Shown: positions 1-11,727, numbered from the stretch's first letter. The stretch is DNA of 64,000 nucleotides from Conchocele bisecta (GCA_029237695.1 CM055280.1:33638616-33702615); one strand, 5' to 3'. Notes: generated from the sequence alone by a model not told the origin. Numbers and translations: made by a program.

Positions 1-429
1 GAACTGGTTAGGGTACGAACATGCCATTTTAAAAATAGGCTAAATCAGCAAACTGGATCTGATCTTGGTATACACTGTTCGCCTTCGGTATAGAAAATGT
101 GTACCGAATGTGACACAGGGCCGGAACGAGTAAGGCGCGAGTAAGGCGCGAACTGTTTAGAATACGAATCCATTTTTCCAATACCGGATTTTACCCCAAA
201 GACTAACAACAACAACAAATATACGAACGCATTTTATTGTTTTGATTTTTGGTCGTTTATTTCAATATTTCGGATGGAAAAAAATGCTCATGTATCTACA
301 TGTATTTATAAGACGCTTGGGCTTTCTGGGACACAAATCTGAGGGGAAAAAATGCGTCTTATAATCGCACGAATACGGTATAAGTGTTATAGAGGGAGTA
401 ACACAATTTGTTTAGCTTATTTTTTGTTC
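1..429. other. non-coding stretch
   Basis: No gene is visible. Around 345-380 there is a segment ending in cgaatacggta that resembles the termini of the TA-inserting element at 15123-16605, so a fragment of that family may lie here. Confidence 0.4.
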
Positions 430-484
430 AATACATGTATTTATAGACCTCGGTCCGTTACTTCAACGGTTCAACCTGTGGTTA
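430..484. repeat. fragment of the hairpin repeat seen at 41643-41860
   Basis: The segment matches one arm of the later hairpin (tatttatagacctcggtccg, then aacctgtggt). Only one arm is present here, with a short internal duplication of ttcaac. Confidence 0.6.
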
Positions 485-963
485 TGGCGTTTTAATTTTG
501 TGTACAATTTATAATACAGATGTCCACCACCTCCACTGGGTGGCGACTATACAAAAATATTTTAATCCCAGACAATCCTGCCCATTTATAGTCTAATAAT
601 GGTCAACTTTGTTTGCCATTCAATACGCGATTTATTCTTGCCCGACATCCATATTCGGCTGCAGGAGTGATATCTAGAATAAGAAGCTATGCTGGTAAAC
701 TAACAACAAATGTTCATGTCAGTTTGTCTCACCATAACGTACACGGAAGCTCGTTAACATTACTTCGCCAAGTGAAGTATTCTCATTGGTCAATATTTGT
801 AACGTGCACATGATGTATGACTGGCAGGGTTCAATCTAGGATGTCCGCATTTGCAGGCCTCGGCAAATTCTTAATTTTCCACTCGTTCAGATTGGTGGAA
901 TTCAATTAATCCAAATGTTAACCCTTGGACCGCTACACACAACAATGGATCCATCCCCGAAAA
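485..963. other. non-coding stretch
   Basis: A 66-codon open frame at 613-813 has no recognisable features. I see no element ends or gene signals. Confidence 0.4.
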
Positions 964-1150
964 TAGGATTACGAAATATCATAATACTCACAATACTCAC
1001 ATAAGGGGTATAACCAGATTCAACTGTCACATACAAGAATGCCAACGACGTACGTGACGGCCAAACCAGGCCTCCGGTCGGGATTCCAATCAGGATGAAC
1101 CCTGATTGTTAAATTACTGTTAAATTACCCATCGCATACTCCCACCTGCC
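964..1150. repeat. interspersed repeat, copy 1 of a 190-bp family
   Basis: Near-identical in content to 6104-6300: shared blocks include aaggggtataaccagattca and a tail with gatgaaccc. More distant, error-rich copies lie at 42720-42920 and 43640-43810. Class unknown. Confidence 0.6.
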
Positions 1151-1369
1151 ACCCACTACAAATAATGTGAACATAAATTCTCAGTGACCTTGATATTGGG
1201 CGGTCCGACGTAGGTCGTATGCAATACAAAGCACCATCCCTAGACACACATTGTGGCCAAATATTATCAAAATCAGTGAAGTGGTTCACAAGTTCTTGAA
1301 AAATGAAAGGTGTGTGGTGTTAGTAACGTACGCACGCATGCACGTACATGGACTAATGCTATATCCTCC

Positions 1370-1776
1370 CAGGGCTCCAGATAAGTAATTAGTAATTGAG
1401 TATTGTCACTCCATCATTTCTGAAGCAATCGAGTATTTCAAAATTTTAATTCTGTAAAATAGAATCACACTACTGTTTACACATCAGCAGACCGCACTTA
1501 TTGAATAGTTTGCTTCTAAATGAACACATCTTGGTATTTCATTAGAATTGTCTCCAAGGATGAAAACACATCTTGGTATTTCATTAGAATTGCCTCCAAG
1601 GAGTGTTTTCATGGAAAAATAGGAAAATATGCTATATTTGTGGTCTTTTTATTGTTTTCTGTAACATGATAAAGATGTTTAATTGCTTTTTGATACTCAC
1701 TACTTCTGATTTCAATTGGGTTTTTGGCAATTTTAATTGGGTATTTACGCAAATACGCAGCTTATCTGGAGTGTGG
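1370..1776 (+). mobile_element. MITE family B, copy 1 (hAT-like termini)
   Basis: Ends are CAGGGCTCCAGATAAG and a decayed CTTATCTGGAGTGTGG. The 6-bp sequence TCCTCC is directly repeated on both sides (1364-1369 and 1777-1782), a target-site duplication. The centre carries a short local duplication of the cacatcttggtatttcatt motif in place of the hairpin seen in other copies. Confidence 0.8.
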
Positions 1777-1782
1777 TCCTCC

Positions 1783-2033
1783 TATCGGCGAGGGGATACT
1801 TACCTGCAAATGCCAGTAAAAACTGCATCAACATAAATCATGAAACGTGTGAAAATTATCCAAACTGGAATCACATGACACAAATACTTGTTTACATAAA
1901 TAGAATAAGACGTCTGTGAAAAAGGAACACATATGGTTTCTGTTATCGTTATTATTCCGTAAAATTCTGCTGATAAACAAAGCGATGATGGGAAATTCTA
2001 AATATGTTTTCTCTTTTTCTATGATACATATAT
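1783..2033. other. non-coding spacer
   Basis: Nothing recognisable between two MITE insertions. Confidence 0.4.
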
Positions 2034-2224
2034 CAGAGCTCCAGTTAAGGTGTGTAATTGGGAGGTAAATTTCTTATTTCTCCATCAAAAATGGCAAGTT
2101 GGGAGTGCTTTAGAATCGTCTCAATGAGACGATTCTAAAGGACTCCCAACTTGCCATTTTTGATGAAGAAAAAACAATATTTCACCCCAAGTTGGTCAAA
2201 TTACGCACGTTAACTGGAGCTCTG
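2034..2224 (+). mobile_element. MITE family A, copy 1
   Basis: Ends CAGAGCTCCAGTTAAGGTG and CTGGAGCTCTG; nearly the whole 190 bp folds as a hairpin around gaatcgtctcaatgagac. No coding capacity. Flanks are too diverged to give a clean target duplication. Confidence 0.75.
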
Positions 2225-2249
2225 ATGTATGTGACCTGCCAAAACAAAA

Positions 2250-3846
2250 CAAGAGGGCCATGATGGCCCTAATTCGCTCACCTGACTCCATGAACACCAG
2301 AGGAGAATGTGACATTGAGTTCATGTGTTTTAAAAAAATTGTGCTATTTTTAGATGGCGGTCATCTTGGATTAAGCGATGACTCATTTTACAAAATCTGA
2401 AAATGCTTCACCCAGCATCGGCCATGTGGTTCCTGAGAAAAAGACGTTAAAAATCTTGAATAAATGGACCTTTTGGTGGCCATCATGGATGACATAATCA
2501 TCCGATTCCGACAAATATTGTACCAGAGTGATCGCCTCATTGATACCTTCAATTTGATATATGAAATGACCATATTCAGTCAAAAATAAAATTTGACCCC
2601 AATTTGACCCCACGGGCCACGCCCATTTTTGACCCCGGGGTTACCATTTTAACAACTTTGAAAGAGCATTGTACATCGATCATTCCTACCAAGTTTCGTC
2701 GAAATCCGGCTAGCGGTTCATGAGAAGATTTTTAAAGAATTTATGCTATTTTTAGACGGTGGCCATCTTGGATTAGCGATGACCTCCATTTTAACAAATC
2801 TGAAAAGGCTTCACACATGGACCATAACTTTTAAGTTTGGCTACCATGGGCCAAGCGGTTCATGTGAAGAAGAATTTTGAAATCTCTAATAAAAGAACGA
2901 CCTTTTGACCTTTCGGCGGCCATCTTGGATGACATAACAATCCGATTTCGACAGAAAATGCACCAGAGTGATCGCATCATTGATACCTTCAATTTGGTAT
3001 ATGACATGACCATATTCGGTCAAAAATATAATTTGACCCCAATTTGACCCCACGGGCCACGCCCATTTTTGACCCCGGGGTCACCATTTTAACAACTTTG
3101 AAAGAGCAATGTACATCGATCATTCCTACCAAGTTTCGTCGAAATCCGGCAAGCGGTTCATGAGAAGAAGATTTTTTAAGAATTTATGCTATTTTTAGAC
3201 GGCGGCCATATTGGATTAGCGATGACCTCCATTTTAACAAATCTGAAAAGGCTTCACCCATGGACCATAACTTTTAAGTTTGGCTACCATGGGCCAAGCG
3301 GTTCATGTGAAGAAGAATTTTGAAATCTCTAATAAAAGAACAACCTTTTGACCTTTCGGCGGCCATCTTGGATGACATAACAATCCGATTTCGACACAAA
3401 ATGCACCAGAGTGATCGCCTCATTGATACCTTCAATTTGATATATGAAATGACCATTTTCAGTCAAAAATAAAATTTGACCCCAATTTGACCCCACGGGC
3501 CAAGCCCATTTTTGAACCCAGGATCACCATTTTATCAACTTTGAAAGAGCAATGTACATCGATCATTCCTACCAAGTTTTGTCGAAATCTGGTTGGCGGT
3601 TCTTGAGAAGAAGATTTTTTAGGAATTTGTGCTATTTTTAGACGGCGGCCATCTTGGATTACGGAATGACGTCATTTTAACAATTTTGTAATCCCCCTAC
3701 CTAAGGACCATGACCATGAAGTTTGGTGACTATAGACCCAATGGTTACCGAGGAGAAGACGTTTGAAAATGTTCACGGACGACGACGGACGACGGACACA
3801 TTGCGGTAACAATAGCTCACATGAGCTTCACTCAGGTGAGCTAAAA
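2250..3846. repeat. 1.6-kb interspersed element with ~443-bp internal tandem units
   Basis: Begins with agagggccatgatggccct and ends caggtgagctaaaaa after a gacgacggacgacggac stretch. The interior repeats a block (ggccatcttggatgacat, accatattcggtcaaaa, gaccccacgggcc) at a period of about 443 bp, for example frames starting at 2831 and 3274. Repeats of this style are common in mollusc genomes (known from general experience; not searched). Non-coding. Confidence 0.7.
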
Positions 3847-4439
3847 AGTGACTTATTTATTTGATTTTGTATCCTTGCACAATCAACCCACACCCCTCTC
3901 TCTAACTGCTTCTCAGTTGAATCGAATGATGCTTAACGGCCCATCGACACAGACGAGTATCATTTTGTCGAGGGATAATTTGTAGTTTGTGAAATTTTCA
4001 AAATGGTACCAACAATGCAGTTATTGTTCACATATTTGATTTTTAAGGAATTAATTTTTAGTTCCTGAAAAATCCAATATGTGAAAATAACATACTTATA
4101 GTTCAGCCAAGTGTACAATGCAATGTCCCATCCGAGTATTGATTTTCCATTTCCTGTCGAGCAGGTAGTCATTAAATCTGGTAATATGCAACTTATTGGG
4201 GTTAAATGTTGCAATATGTAAAATATGTGGAGCACAATGCTGCCCAGCGAATGGTTTAGAAAGTAGGGCGATCTAAAATGACTAATATACCTGTATAATT
4301 ATAATTATGGTCCCAGTTTTGTAAATTGAGCGCGAAAGCAATTGACATGATTAAAGAACAGATCCAATGATGATACAAACATTCATACAAAATTTACAAA
4401 TACATATAAATACATAATGATCAGTAATCGAGTGAATAC
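3847..4439. other. non-coding stretch
   Basis: A 91-codon minus-strand frame (3960-4235) has no recognisable domain and is AT-rich; I treat it as chance. Confidence 0.4.
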
Positions 4440-4839
4440 CAGCGCTCCAGATAAGCTGCGTATGATTAAATACCCAATTGAAATTATCAAAAACTCAAAA
4501 ACTCAATTGAAATCAGAAGTACGGTAGTGAGTATCAAAAAGCAATAAAAAATTGTGGTGCCTTTATCATGCTACAGAAAACAATAAACGGACCACAAATA
4601 TAGCATATTTTTCCATGAAAATACATATTGGTATTTCATTAGAATTGTCTCCAAGGAGACAATTCTAATGAAATGCCAAGACATGTGTTTATTTAGAAGC
4701 AAACTATTCAATAATTTCTGCCTCCTGATGTGTAAACAGCAGTGTGATTTTATTTTACCCAATCAAAATTTTGAAATACCCAATTGTTTCAGAAATGATG
4801 AAGTGACACTCATTTACTAATTCCTTATCTGGAACCCCG
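4440..4839 (-). mobile_element. MITE family B, copy 2
   Basis: Inverted relative to copy 1. Starts CAGCGCTCCAGATAAGCTG and ends CTTATCTGGAACCCCG, with the central hairpin of tctccaaggaga. Target duplication not evident. Confidence 0.75.
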
Positions 4840-5076
4840 AAATTCCAAAAAATCCAAATACATGTATACAGTACCATATCTGATGACTAGATTATTACTA
4901 CACGAGACGGGCAATGTAATTGTGTACTAATTTAGATGTGCGACATATAATTTTTTTTTTTTTATTTTTTTTTTTTTTTAATTTACGATATTTTTTGTAA
5001 ACGACATAAAAAGTTGACAAACTGTTCTGAGCAAATGCATTTTCTACAACAATTTTGTCAATTTTTTATGTAATCT

Positions 5077-5209
5077 CAGAGCTCCACAGTTAAGGTGCGT
5101 AATTTGGAGGTAAATTTCTTCTTTCTCCATCAAAAATGGCAAGTTGGGAGTGCTTTAGAATCAATGAGACGATTCTAAACGACTCCCAACTTGCTTAACT
5201 GGAGCACTG
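5077..5209 (+). mobile_element. MITE family A, copy 2 (internally deleted)
   Basis: Same terminus (CAGAGCTCCA..TTAAGGTGCG) and hairpin core as copy 1, but the right half is shortened to 133 bp overall. Confidence 0.7.
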
Positions 5210-5505
5210 CATGTACTGAAAATATCACAGTTTCTGTAAATACTCGTCCTGAAAAATTGCACATCTTATATAGAAAATCACATGGCTAGTCTCATACATT
5301 TTCTCATATACATGTATTACAATTATTATTAGATCTGAAAAGCGTGATCCGATACGCCATGATCCAAGTTACCAAGACATATGAATATATACACCCACCC
5401 ACACATACATGAAAACTGTATGAACAAATCGTTCATGACTGATTATTTTTGTATGGTGTTATGGTGACAACTTTTGACTTCATCAACTCCTTGTAATTGG
5501 AGGAC
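5210..5505. other. non-coding spacer
   Basis: No gene or element end recognised. Confidence 0.35.
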
Positions 5506-5509
5506 TTAA

Positions 5510-5974
5510 CCCTTTCACCCCTAAGTAACTGGAACAGATTTTGACATGTTAAATTTGCAACCCATTCAACTGTCACAAAATGATTTTTAGACCAGACCAT
5601 TTATGAAAAGGGGGTATTTTTTGTTCTCAAAATATGAAAATTACTTTCAAACAGTGCAGATCCTGATGAGACGGCTTGTTACGAGCCGGCTCATCTGGAT
5701 CTGCACTGTTTGCATGTACCGCTATAGCGGGCTTTAGCCCTTAGAATGCAGGAACCGAAAATAGTCGTCATCTGATAATTCATATTTTGTCTTTTTTCTC
5801 AGTAAAAACATGGTTTGGCAGCATTTTAGAATCATTTCCATTGGAAAAAAGAATTGGAAATGATTCTAAAGTGCTGCCAAACCATGTTTTTGATAAGAAA
5901 AATGGAAAATAAAAAATAAACAGCAGACGACAAATTTTAATTCAGCATTGTAAGGGTTGTTCGGGTTCAAAGGG
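5510..5974. mobile_element. piggyBac-like non-autonomous element, copy 1
   Basis: TTAA flanks both sides (5506-5509, 5975-5978) and the ends read CCCTTTCACCC and, reversed, CCCTTTGAACCC. TTAA target and CCCTTT termini are typical of piggyBac-type elements. Contains an inner inverted repeat around cagtgcagatcc and a second nested element at 5738-5956. A related copy is at 37650-37834. Confidence 0.65.
5738..5956. mobile_element. MITE family D, copy 1 (hairpin, TTAA-type ends)
   Basis: Ends CCCTTAGAATGC and GCATTGTAAGGG; the centre is a long hairpin (acatggtttggcagc / gctgccaaaccatgt) and the flank carries cagcagacgac. Sits inside the piggyBac-like element, so it is the younger insertion. Confidence 0.65.
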
Positions 5975-6103
5975 TTAATGTTTTTCTTACAAAATTCTTC
6001 TCAGAACTATATTTTCTGACCACCAAATGAAGTCACAACATACATTGTATACTTTCACGGAGAAATAAAATATCTGAACTTTTTGTTTACTTATTTGTTT
6101 ATT

Positions 6104-6300
6104 TATCCCTAAAATAGGATCTTACGAATAATCATAATACTCACATAAGGGGTATAACCAGATTCAACTGTCACATACAAAATGCCAAAGACGTGAGGTG
6201 AGGGCCAAACCAGGTCTCCAGTCGGAATTCTGGTAAGGATGAACCCCGATCGTTGAATTACCTGTCGCATGCTCCCGTCCAACCACCCACGCAATCGGTT
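6104..6300. repeat. interspersed repeat, copy 2 of the 190-bp family
   Basis: Matches 964-1150 over almost its whole length, with the same aaggggtataaccagattca block. Confidence 0.65.
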
Positions 6301-6552
6301 AAAAAAGATTTAGATACATGGCTACTAATTTTCAAGGAAAAATCATACATTGTTCTTCTAACGGAAGGCGTTATTTATAACACTAGTACTGCTACTGCTA
6401 CACGAAATACATGTATATCAAAACCGATAACTTTAAAACGACTAACATAACACGATGTAACTACGATGTAACTATGAGAAATATAATGTCTAACATTCTA
6501 ACAACTCGAGCAACAACAAATATGTAACATGTTTAACATTTACAATGTGGAA

Positions 6553-6747
6553 TTAAATATTGTCGTCTGCTGTTTATTTTCTATTTTCTATTTTTTCCCA
6601 TCAAAAACATTTGTTGACAACACTTTACAATCACTTACAGAGTAAATGAATCAAGTGCTGTCATTTAGCCAGGTTTTTATTGAGAAAGAAGACAAAATAT
6701 AAAAGAACAGCAGACGACAATTTTTATTTCCCTAATTCTAAGGTTCG
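6553..6747. mobile_element. MITE family D, copy 2
   Basis: Shows gtcgtctgctgtttatttt on the left and cagcagacgacaa on the right around a shorter, decayed hairpin. Ends are worn. Confidence 0.55.
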
Positions 6748-6965
6748 TAATGGTGACAGAAATCTAAACAAAATAAACTTTTTTTATATCAGTTCTGGTC
6801 GTTTCACAAATTATACCAATTGATTTCTAGTTTATGGAAATGTGTAAAAATAATGTTTTTATTTTATGGCACAAGATCGACTACGTTAGATCATTGGTAT
6901 TCAAGTCTAAGGATACAATACTTTTTATTGAAAAGCTTGATTATTTTGCTTACATGTATTTGTCC

Positions 6966-7042
6966 ACAAAAGTATATGTTGTTACCACTCGTATGAACCG
7001 TCGTATGACGGTTCATACGAGTGGTAACAACATATACTTTGG
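6966..7042. mobile_element. hairpin element family E, copy 1
   Basis: A 77-bp near-perfect palindrome: agtatatgttgttaccactc and its reverse complement around a gacggttca core. Confidence 0.65.
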
Positions 7043-7128
7043 AACAGAAATAGAGAAAAAAAATATGCAAATTTTCATACGACCGTAATTGTATCATGTC
7101 TATATTAATGGGTTAAAAATTAATGGGT

Positions 7129-7211
7129 CCATAAAAGTATTTGTTGTTACCACTCATCTGAACCGTCTCGTCGAGACGGTTCAGATGAGTGGTAACAACA
7201 AATATTTTGGA
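7129..7211. mobile_element. hairpin element family E, copy 2
   Basis: 83-bp palindrome (tttgttgttaccactcat) with a cgtctcgtcgagacg centre. Followed by the same gagaaaaaaaatatgcaaatt-type tail as copy 1, so the two are adjacent copies of one family. Confidence 0.65.
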
Positions 7212-7450
7212 ACAGAAATAGAGAAAATAGCGAAAAAAAATATGCAAATTTTCATACGACCGTAATTGCATCCAGTCTATAATGGGTTAATATACATAAT
7301 ATCCAGTGGAACCTCCCTAGACCGGACACCAAGAAAACATCCGCGATCATATTTATGATGAGTTTCTTTGTCATTTATCTCAGGTGATAATGTATGCTCG
7401 TGAACGCATAGCACATAATTATGGCTCAGAATGATAAAATGCCTGATTTA

Positions 7451-7518
7451 CAGTGAAACCTGTCTAAGCCGGACACCCTGGGAGGTCCCAGGGTGTCCGG
7501 CTTAGAGAGGTTTCACTG
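7451..7518. mobile_element. 68-bp palindromic element with pogo/Tigger-like ends
   Basis: Starts CAGTGAAACCTGTCTAAGC and its complement ends ..TTTCACTG, with gtcccagg at the centre. TA precedes the left end; the right base has decayed to CA. A diverged relative begins at 7311 (cagtggaacctccc). Confidence 0.55.
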
Positions 7519-7519
7519 C

Positions 7520-7850
7520 ACATTCAGTTTGTGATGTTGTCGTGACATTAGTTTATGTAATATATATGTAAATATTTACGTTCAAATGTCTTCAAATTTG
7601 TGGTCCTAAAATATATTATCATAAAGATGTGACAATGAACATGATGAACTCGGAAAGTTAATGACACATATTAATGCAGCAAAATCAACTGATACAATTT
7701 GTATGTGTTCCAGCTTCAATTATTATACACAAACATATATGACCAGAGCAAATTAACTTGCAGTTTCTCAACCCCACCCACCCCGAAAATAAATCGTCAA
7801 ATTATTATTTTATTTGTAAAAGAAGAAGACAAGAAAATGTGGCCTGCCGG
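7520..7850. other. non-coding stretch
   Basis: AT-rich sequence, nothing recognised. Confidence 0.35.
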
Positions 7851-8360
7851 CACAGGTAGAAGACTCAGACCATGAACCCAATAAATGGCTCATTTGAAAA
7901 GCGTTACCCCACCCACCCATTTCCGTACACTATACAGCATAGCCTTTTCAAGGTAGGCAAGAGCTTGGAAAAATGCCGTAGTTTCAGACTCGCTCAAACG
8001 CCACACATTTCTATTTTTCTGCTCACTTCGGTGATCGATAAATGTCTTAGGTCTTCAAATATATTCACTTCAAGCATCTGCTTTTAGCATTTTGTTAGTT
8101 ATGGGCAAATTAGCTACCAAAGGCAAGACAATAATTGTGTGTACGAAAGAATGTCACGCATTTTTGTGAGCTGTGGAAGCATAAATTACGTGTAAAATCA
8201 GGCTGAAATCATTTTTCTGATATACGCCGCAAATTTCAAAATTACAATGCAGTCAACCAATTTCTAATGCACTCCTTTAATACTGGCGTAGTAATACATA
8301 GTGAAATAATTTGCGACCGTTCATCAACAATTATATACCTGTAATGTATGACCATCAGCC
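7851..8360. mobile_element. diverged relative of the hAT-like element at 40386
   Basis: Begins cacaggtagaagactcagac, then follows the same order of motifs as the left arm at 40386 (ccaccca, aaacg/aacac, gatcgataaatgtctt, tattcacttcaa, tgtacgaaagaat). Right end and target duplication not found. Confidence 0.5.
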
Positions 8361-8723
8361 AATCAGAGTGCGTGATATTTATAGAGTGCTCTACAAAAAA
8401 ATATTCTTTTACTCCAATTTTACACCAATTTCAATAAAAAATAATAAAATCCTCCTACACTCCCTCCATTTACGCTATTTTTTTTATGAGAACCTGCAAA
8501 TTAATTTTTTATCAATAATCATCTTTGGCACAAAAACATATGAAGAGATCAGATGATGACAGCTAATGTGTTAATGATTAATCTACATATTCAGGGATAA
8601 TTTTTGCTGTCAATTTGAGCGAGAAAGAATTTTAATTTGAAGTCTAGTTTGACCAAATTTAGTGAGACAGATATTATAAGAAACTAGAGGTGGTAGAGGT
8701 CGGCGTCTGGGGCGAAGGTTACG
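8361..8723. other. non-coding spacer
   Basis: AT-rich; an 81-codon frame at 8311-8556 has no recognisable features. Confidence 0.35.
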
Positions 8724-9058
8724 CAGCTCCAGATAATGAGTATTATACCCCCATATTTCAAATTCAATGCTTGTTTTACTTTTACAAATGTATCATGTGT
8801 ATTATTGATCGTATTCCTTTGTATTAAATAGGGAACAAATGATACATTTATTTTTTTAAAAATCACTAATTTGTTTTTTTTGCAGCTCATCGAAGTAAAT
8901 TTCAACTTTATTACAATATTTTCACTACTCAATTTGAAAATCAATCGTTATTTGCACATTGCTGTGAGTATTTTGTACTCCCACTTTTGATAATCAATGT
9001 GTTTTCTGCTGAAATAAGTGCGTAAAATATTCCAATACGCACCTTATCTGGAGCACTG
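8724..9058 (-). mobile_element. MITE family C, copy 1
   Basis: Reverse orientation; ends cttatctggagcactg and a left CAGCTCCAGATAA. The interior (tactcccacttttgataatc, ttttgcagctc) matches copies 2 and 3 and has no relation to the interiors of families A and B. Confidence 0.7.
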
Positions 9059-9467
9059 TATTATTCAGGTTTAAATGAGATTTTCTCCAAAACTATGTCA
9101 AAGACACTTTCACAGCCCAAAATAATCCCTGCATATTACTGACTCGCCATGACAAAAGGGGGTTTGTGACTAGTGTAGCCCCAGAATAGTTGAAAAATTA
9201 TAAGAAAGTAAAATTGGAAGAAAGACAAGTATTTTAGGGGGAATTTGTTTCTGAAGTGGGGGAAAAGGGAACTTTATGAGGGGGTAGGGGGGGCCTTATC
9301 TCTGAATATTTTGGGTAAAAAAATATACTGGGGCTCAATAGGAGATTTATATATTTTAAGGGACAGAAATTCTGAAGTGGCAAAATGTCCCTTTAGCGCG
9401 CTCTAGGCACAACACAACTGCAGTCAATGTGACCGTCGTAATGCCAATCTAAGTACTCTATATAATA
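9059..9467. other. non-coding spacer
   Basis: Nothing recognised apart from G-rich runs at 9236-9300. Confidence 0.35.
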
Positions 9468-9767
9468 CAGAGCTCCAGATAAGGTGCGTATTGGCGTATT
9501 TTACGCATTTATTTTAGCAGAATACACATTGATTATCAACAGTGGGAGTACAAAATACTCACAGCAATGTGAAAATACGCATTGTTGAAAATTTACTTAG
9601 TTGAGCTGCAAAAAGCAAATAAGTGATTTTTAAATTTGTTTCATCTTTTTTACCCTATTTAATAAGCAAGAAAATGAATACTACATTTGTAAAAGTACAA
9701 CCAATACCCATTGAATTTGAAATATGGCGGTCTAACTCTTTAGATACAAAACTTATCTGGAGCTCTG
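9468..9767 (+). mobile_element. MITE family C, copy 2
   Basis: Ends CAGAGCTCCAGATAAGGTGC and CTTATCTGGAGCTCTG. Its left flank (ctctatataata) is the same as that of the family A element at 9929, and the right flanks of both also align, so the two elements lie in duplicated DNA. Confidence 0.75.
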
Positions 9768-9928
9768 TTGACCTGCACCGAAGTGCATAGTATATGTACA
9801 TAATATGGTAAGCTGACACTGATGTAAATAATAAAATTTCTAATATGAATACCTCAATTATATTATATTTTCCCTTCAATGTGACAATTGTGGTTTCCCT
9901 CTCTCTAAGTACCGAACTCTATATAATA

Positions 9929-10130
9929 CAGAGCTCCAGTTAAGGTGCGTAATTTGACCAAATTTTCCGGGTATTTTTCTTATTTCTTCACGAAAAATGA
10001 CAGGTTGGGATTGCTTTAGAATCGTCTCATCGAGACGATTCTAAAGCACTCCCAACTTGCCAATTTTGGCGAAAAAATAACGAAATTCTCCCCAAAGTTG
10101 ATAAAATCACCCACCTTAACTGGAGCTCGG
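9929..10130 (+). mobile_element. MITE family A, copy 3
   Basis: Ends CAGAGCTCCAGTTAAGGTGC and CTGGAGCTCGG with 6-bp duplication ATAATA (9923-9928 and 10131-10136). Full-length hairpin with the gaatcgtctcatcgagacga core. Confidence 0.8.
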
Positions 10131-10349
10131 ATAATAGCCACACTTGCTGAAACGCATATGACATATAATATTGTTATCTAGTACAGTAATTCCGCATAAA
10201 TAAAATTGCTAATATGAATGCCGTAATTCTAGTTTCCCTTGACAAGTTCACACTACATATTTTGCCAGTAATACATATATTTGTCAGTGTATGCGAGTCT
10301 GTTTCAATTGGAGATTGGGCTAATGATTTGATAATCTTGTACATCCAAA

Positions 10350-10631
10350 GAAAACCCAATTGAAATCAGTAGCGAGTATCAAAAAGCAATACAAATTTTA
10401 TGGCACATTTTTCATGCTGCAGAAAACAATAAACAGACCACAAATATAGCATATTTCTCTTATTTTCTATGCTAAGACTTGTTTTTATTTCGAAGCAAAC
10501 TATTCAACAATTGCTGTCTGTTGATGTGTAAACAGTGGTGTGATTTTATTTTACCCAATTAAAATTTTGAAATACCCAATTGCTTAAAACATGATGGAGT
10601 GACAATTACTAATTCCTTATCTGGAGCCCTG
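10350..10631 (-). mobile_element. MITE family B, copy 3 (left-truncated)
   Basis: Has the atttcaattgggt reverse block, the gaaaacaataaac block and the terminal ccttatctggagccctg, but lacks the first terminus. Confidence 0.65.
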
Positions 10632-10875
10632 AAAAATATTAGCCGTCTCATTAGAAATTTTCTTATTTTTCAGAAGAAAAAAAACCCCACCATTTTATAA
10701 ATGGACTAGTCTGAAAATCATTTTGTGACAATTGGATTGGCCGGAAAATTAACATATCACAGTCCATTCCAGTTATTTACGGTTGAAAGGGTCCAGGCAG
10801 ATGTTAATTATTATTCAAAGCTTTTACAGAAAGACTCTTTATCAGCACTGTTTGGTACCTTATCTCCTCCGCCAT
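10632..10875. other. 3' flank of the innexin gene
   Basis: Includes a fragment of the piggyBac-like repeat (ccattccagttatttacgg). No clear polyadenylation signal was identified downstream of the stop on the minus strand. Confidence 0.35.
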
Positions 10876-11727
10876 CTATGTCGGCGACAATCGCCTTCGG
10901 CCCATTGGGGTGTCTTTGAACAATCGCCACATCTCCTGCACTATATCCGTGAGAATTATCTGCGATGAATTCTTCCCAACGATCCGCAGCAAGAAAACGC
11001 CATCATCGCGAAGGTAGGTATCGGCGAACTTGCGCGAGAGCTTCTTATCAAATCCTGTCTGTATCTCCTCCGCAGCCCGAAGGTACTTCCGTACGAACAC
11101 TTGTCGATTGTGACGAAACAACATGTAGAACAACCAAGACGCGAGATTACCGAACGTCAGTACGGCGACTAAAAACAACCAGAACCACAGCACCGTGAAG
11201 ATTTTCTCGTTGAACAGATTTATCGGTAGAACACACTGTACTGTCCAACGTTGTATGTTATGTAATTGACGAACCTCGAAATCGCACAACGTAACTCGCG
11301 GAAATCGTGGCGACTCTTTCAACGTACCCGCCTCTCTAAAGTATCGTATAACCTCGAAACCATACCCACCGTAATCCATAGCCAGAAACGCATCAAGGAG
11401 AAAAAACTGACACACGCAATTCACACAATACAACACCTTCACAAACAGGTAAAATCCTGTGAGAAAATGACCTTCGCGCTTTCCGAAACAGAACAGAAAT
11501 ATATTCGAGAACTTCTGTCTGACACGTACAACGAAATTCCGATGATAATGACGATTATCCTTCAACCAACGATCAATATACTTCGCGATGTGTTTAACAT
11601 TCGCGTCTCGTTCGTCTGGTTTACATATCTGCGTTGAGTCGGTTAAGTCGCAAACCTTGCCCATGTTGATACCGGAGTACGTGTTCAACATGTGCCACAC
11701 AACGTTCGGCAACTTGAAGAGTAACGC
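10876..11727 (-). CDS. innexin coding exon 3 (terminal)
   Basis: 852 bp beginning at acceptor TGTTCCAG|GCGTTA. Encodes the end of TM2 (ALLFKLPNVVWHMLN), the intracellular loop, TM3, loop 2, TM4 and the tail, including YLRDDGVFLLRIV. It stays open to a TAG, with the conserved portion finishing about 14 residues before the stop. Confidence 0.94.
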   Translation of the reverse strand, partial: ALLFKLPNVVWHMLNTYSGINMGKVCDLTDSTQICKPDERDANVKHIAKYIDRWLKDNRHYHRNFVVRVRQKFSNIFLFCFGKREGHFLTGFYLFVKVLYCVNCVCQFFLLDAFLAMDYGGYGFEVIRYFREAGTLKESPRFPRVTLCDFEVRQLHNIQRWTVQCVLPINLFNEKIFTVLWFWLFLVAVLTFGNLASWLFYMLFRHNRQVFVRKYLRAAEEIQTGFDKKLSRKFADTYLRDDGVFLLRIVGKNSSQIILTDIVQEMWRLFKDTPMGRRRLSPT

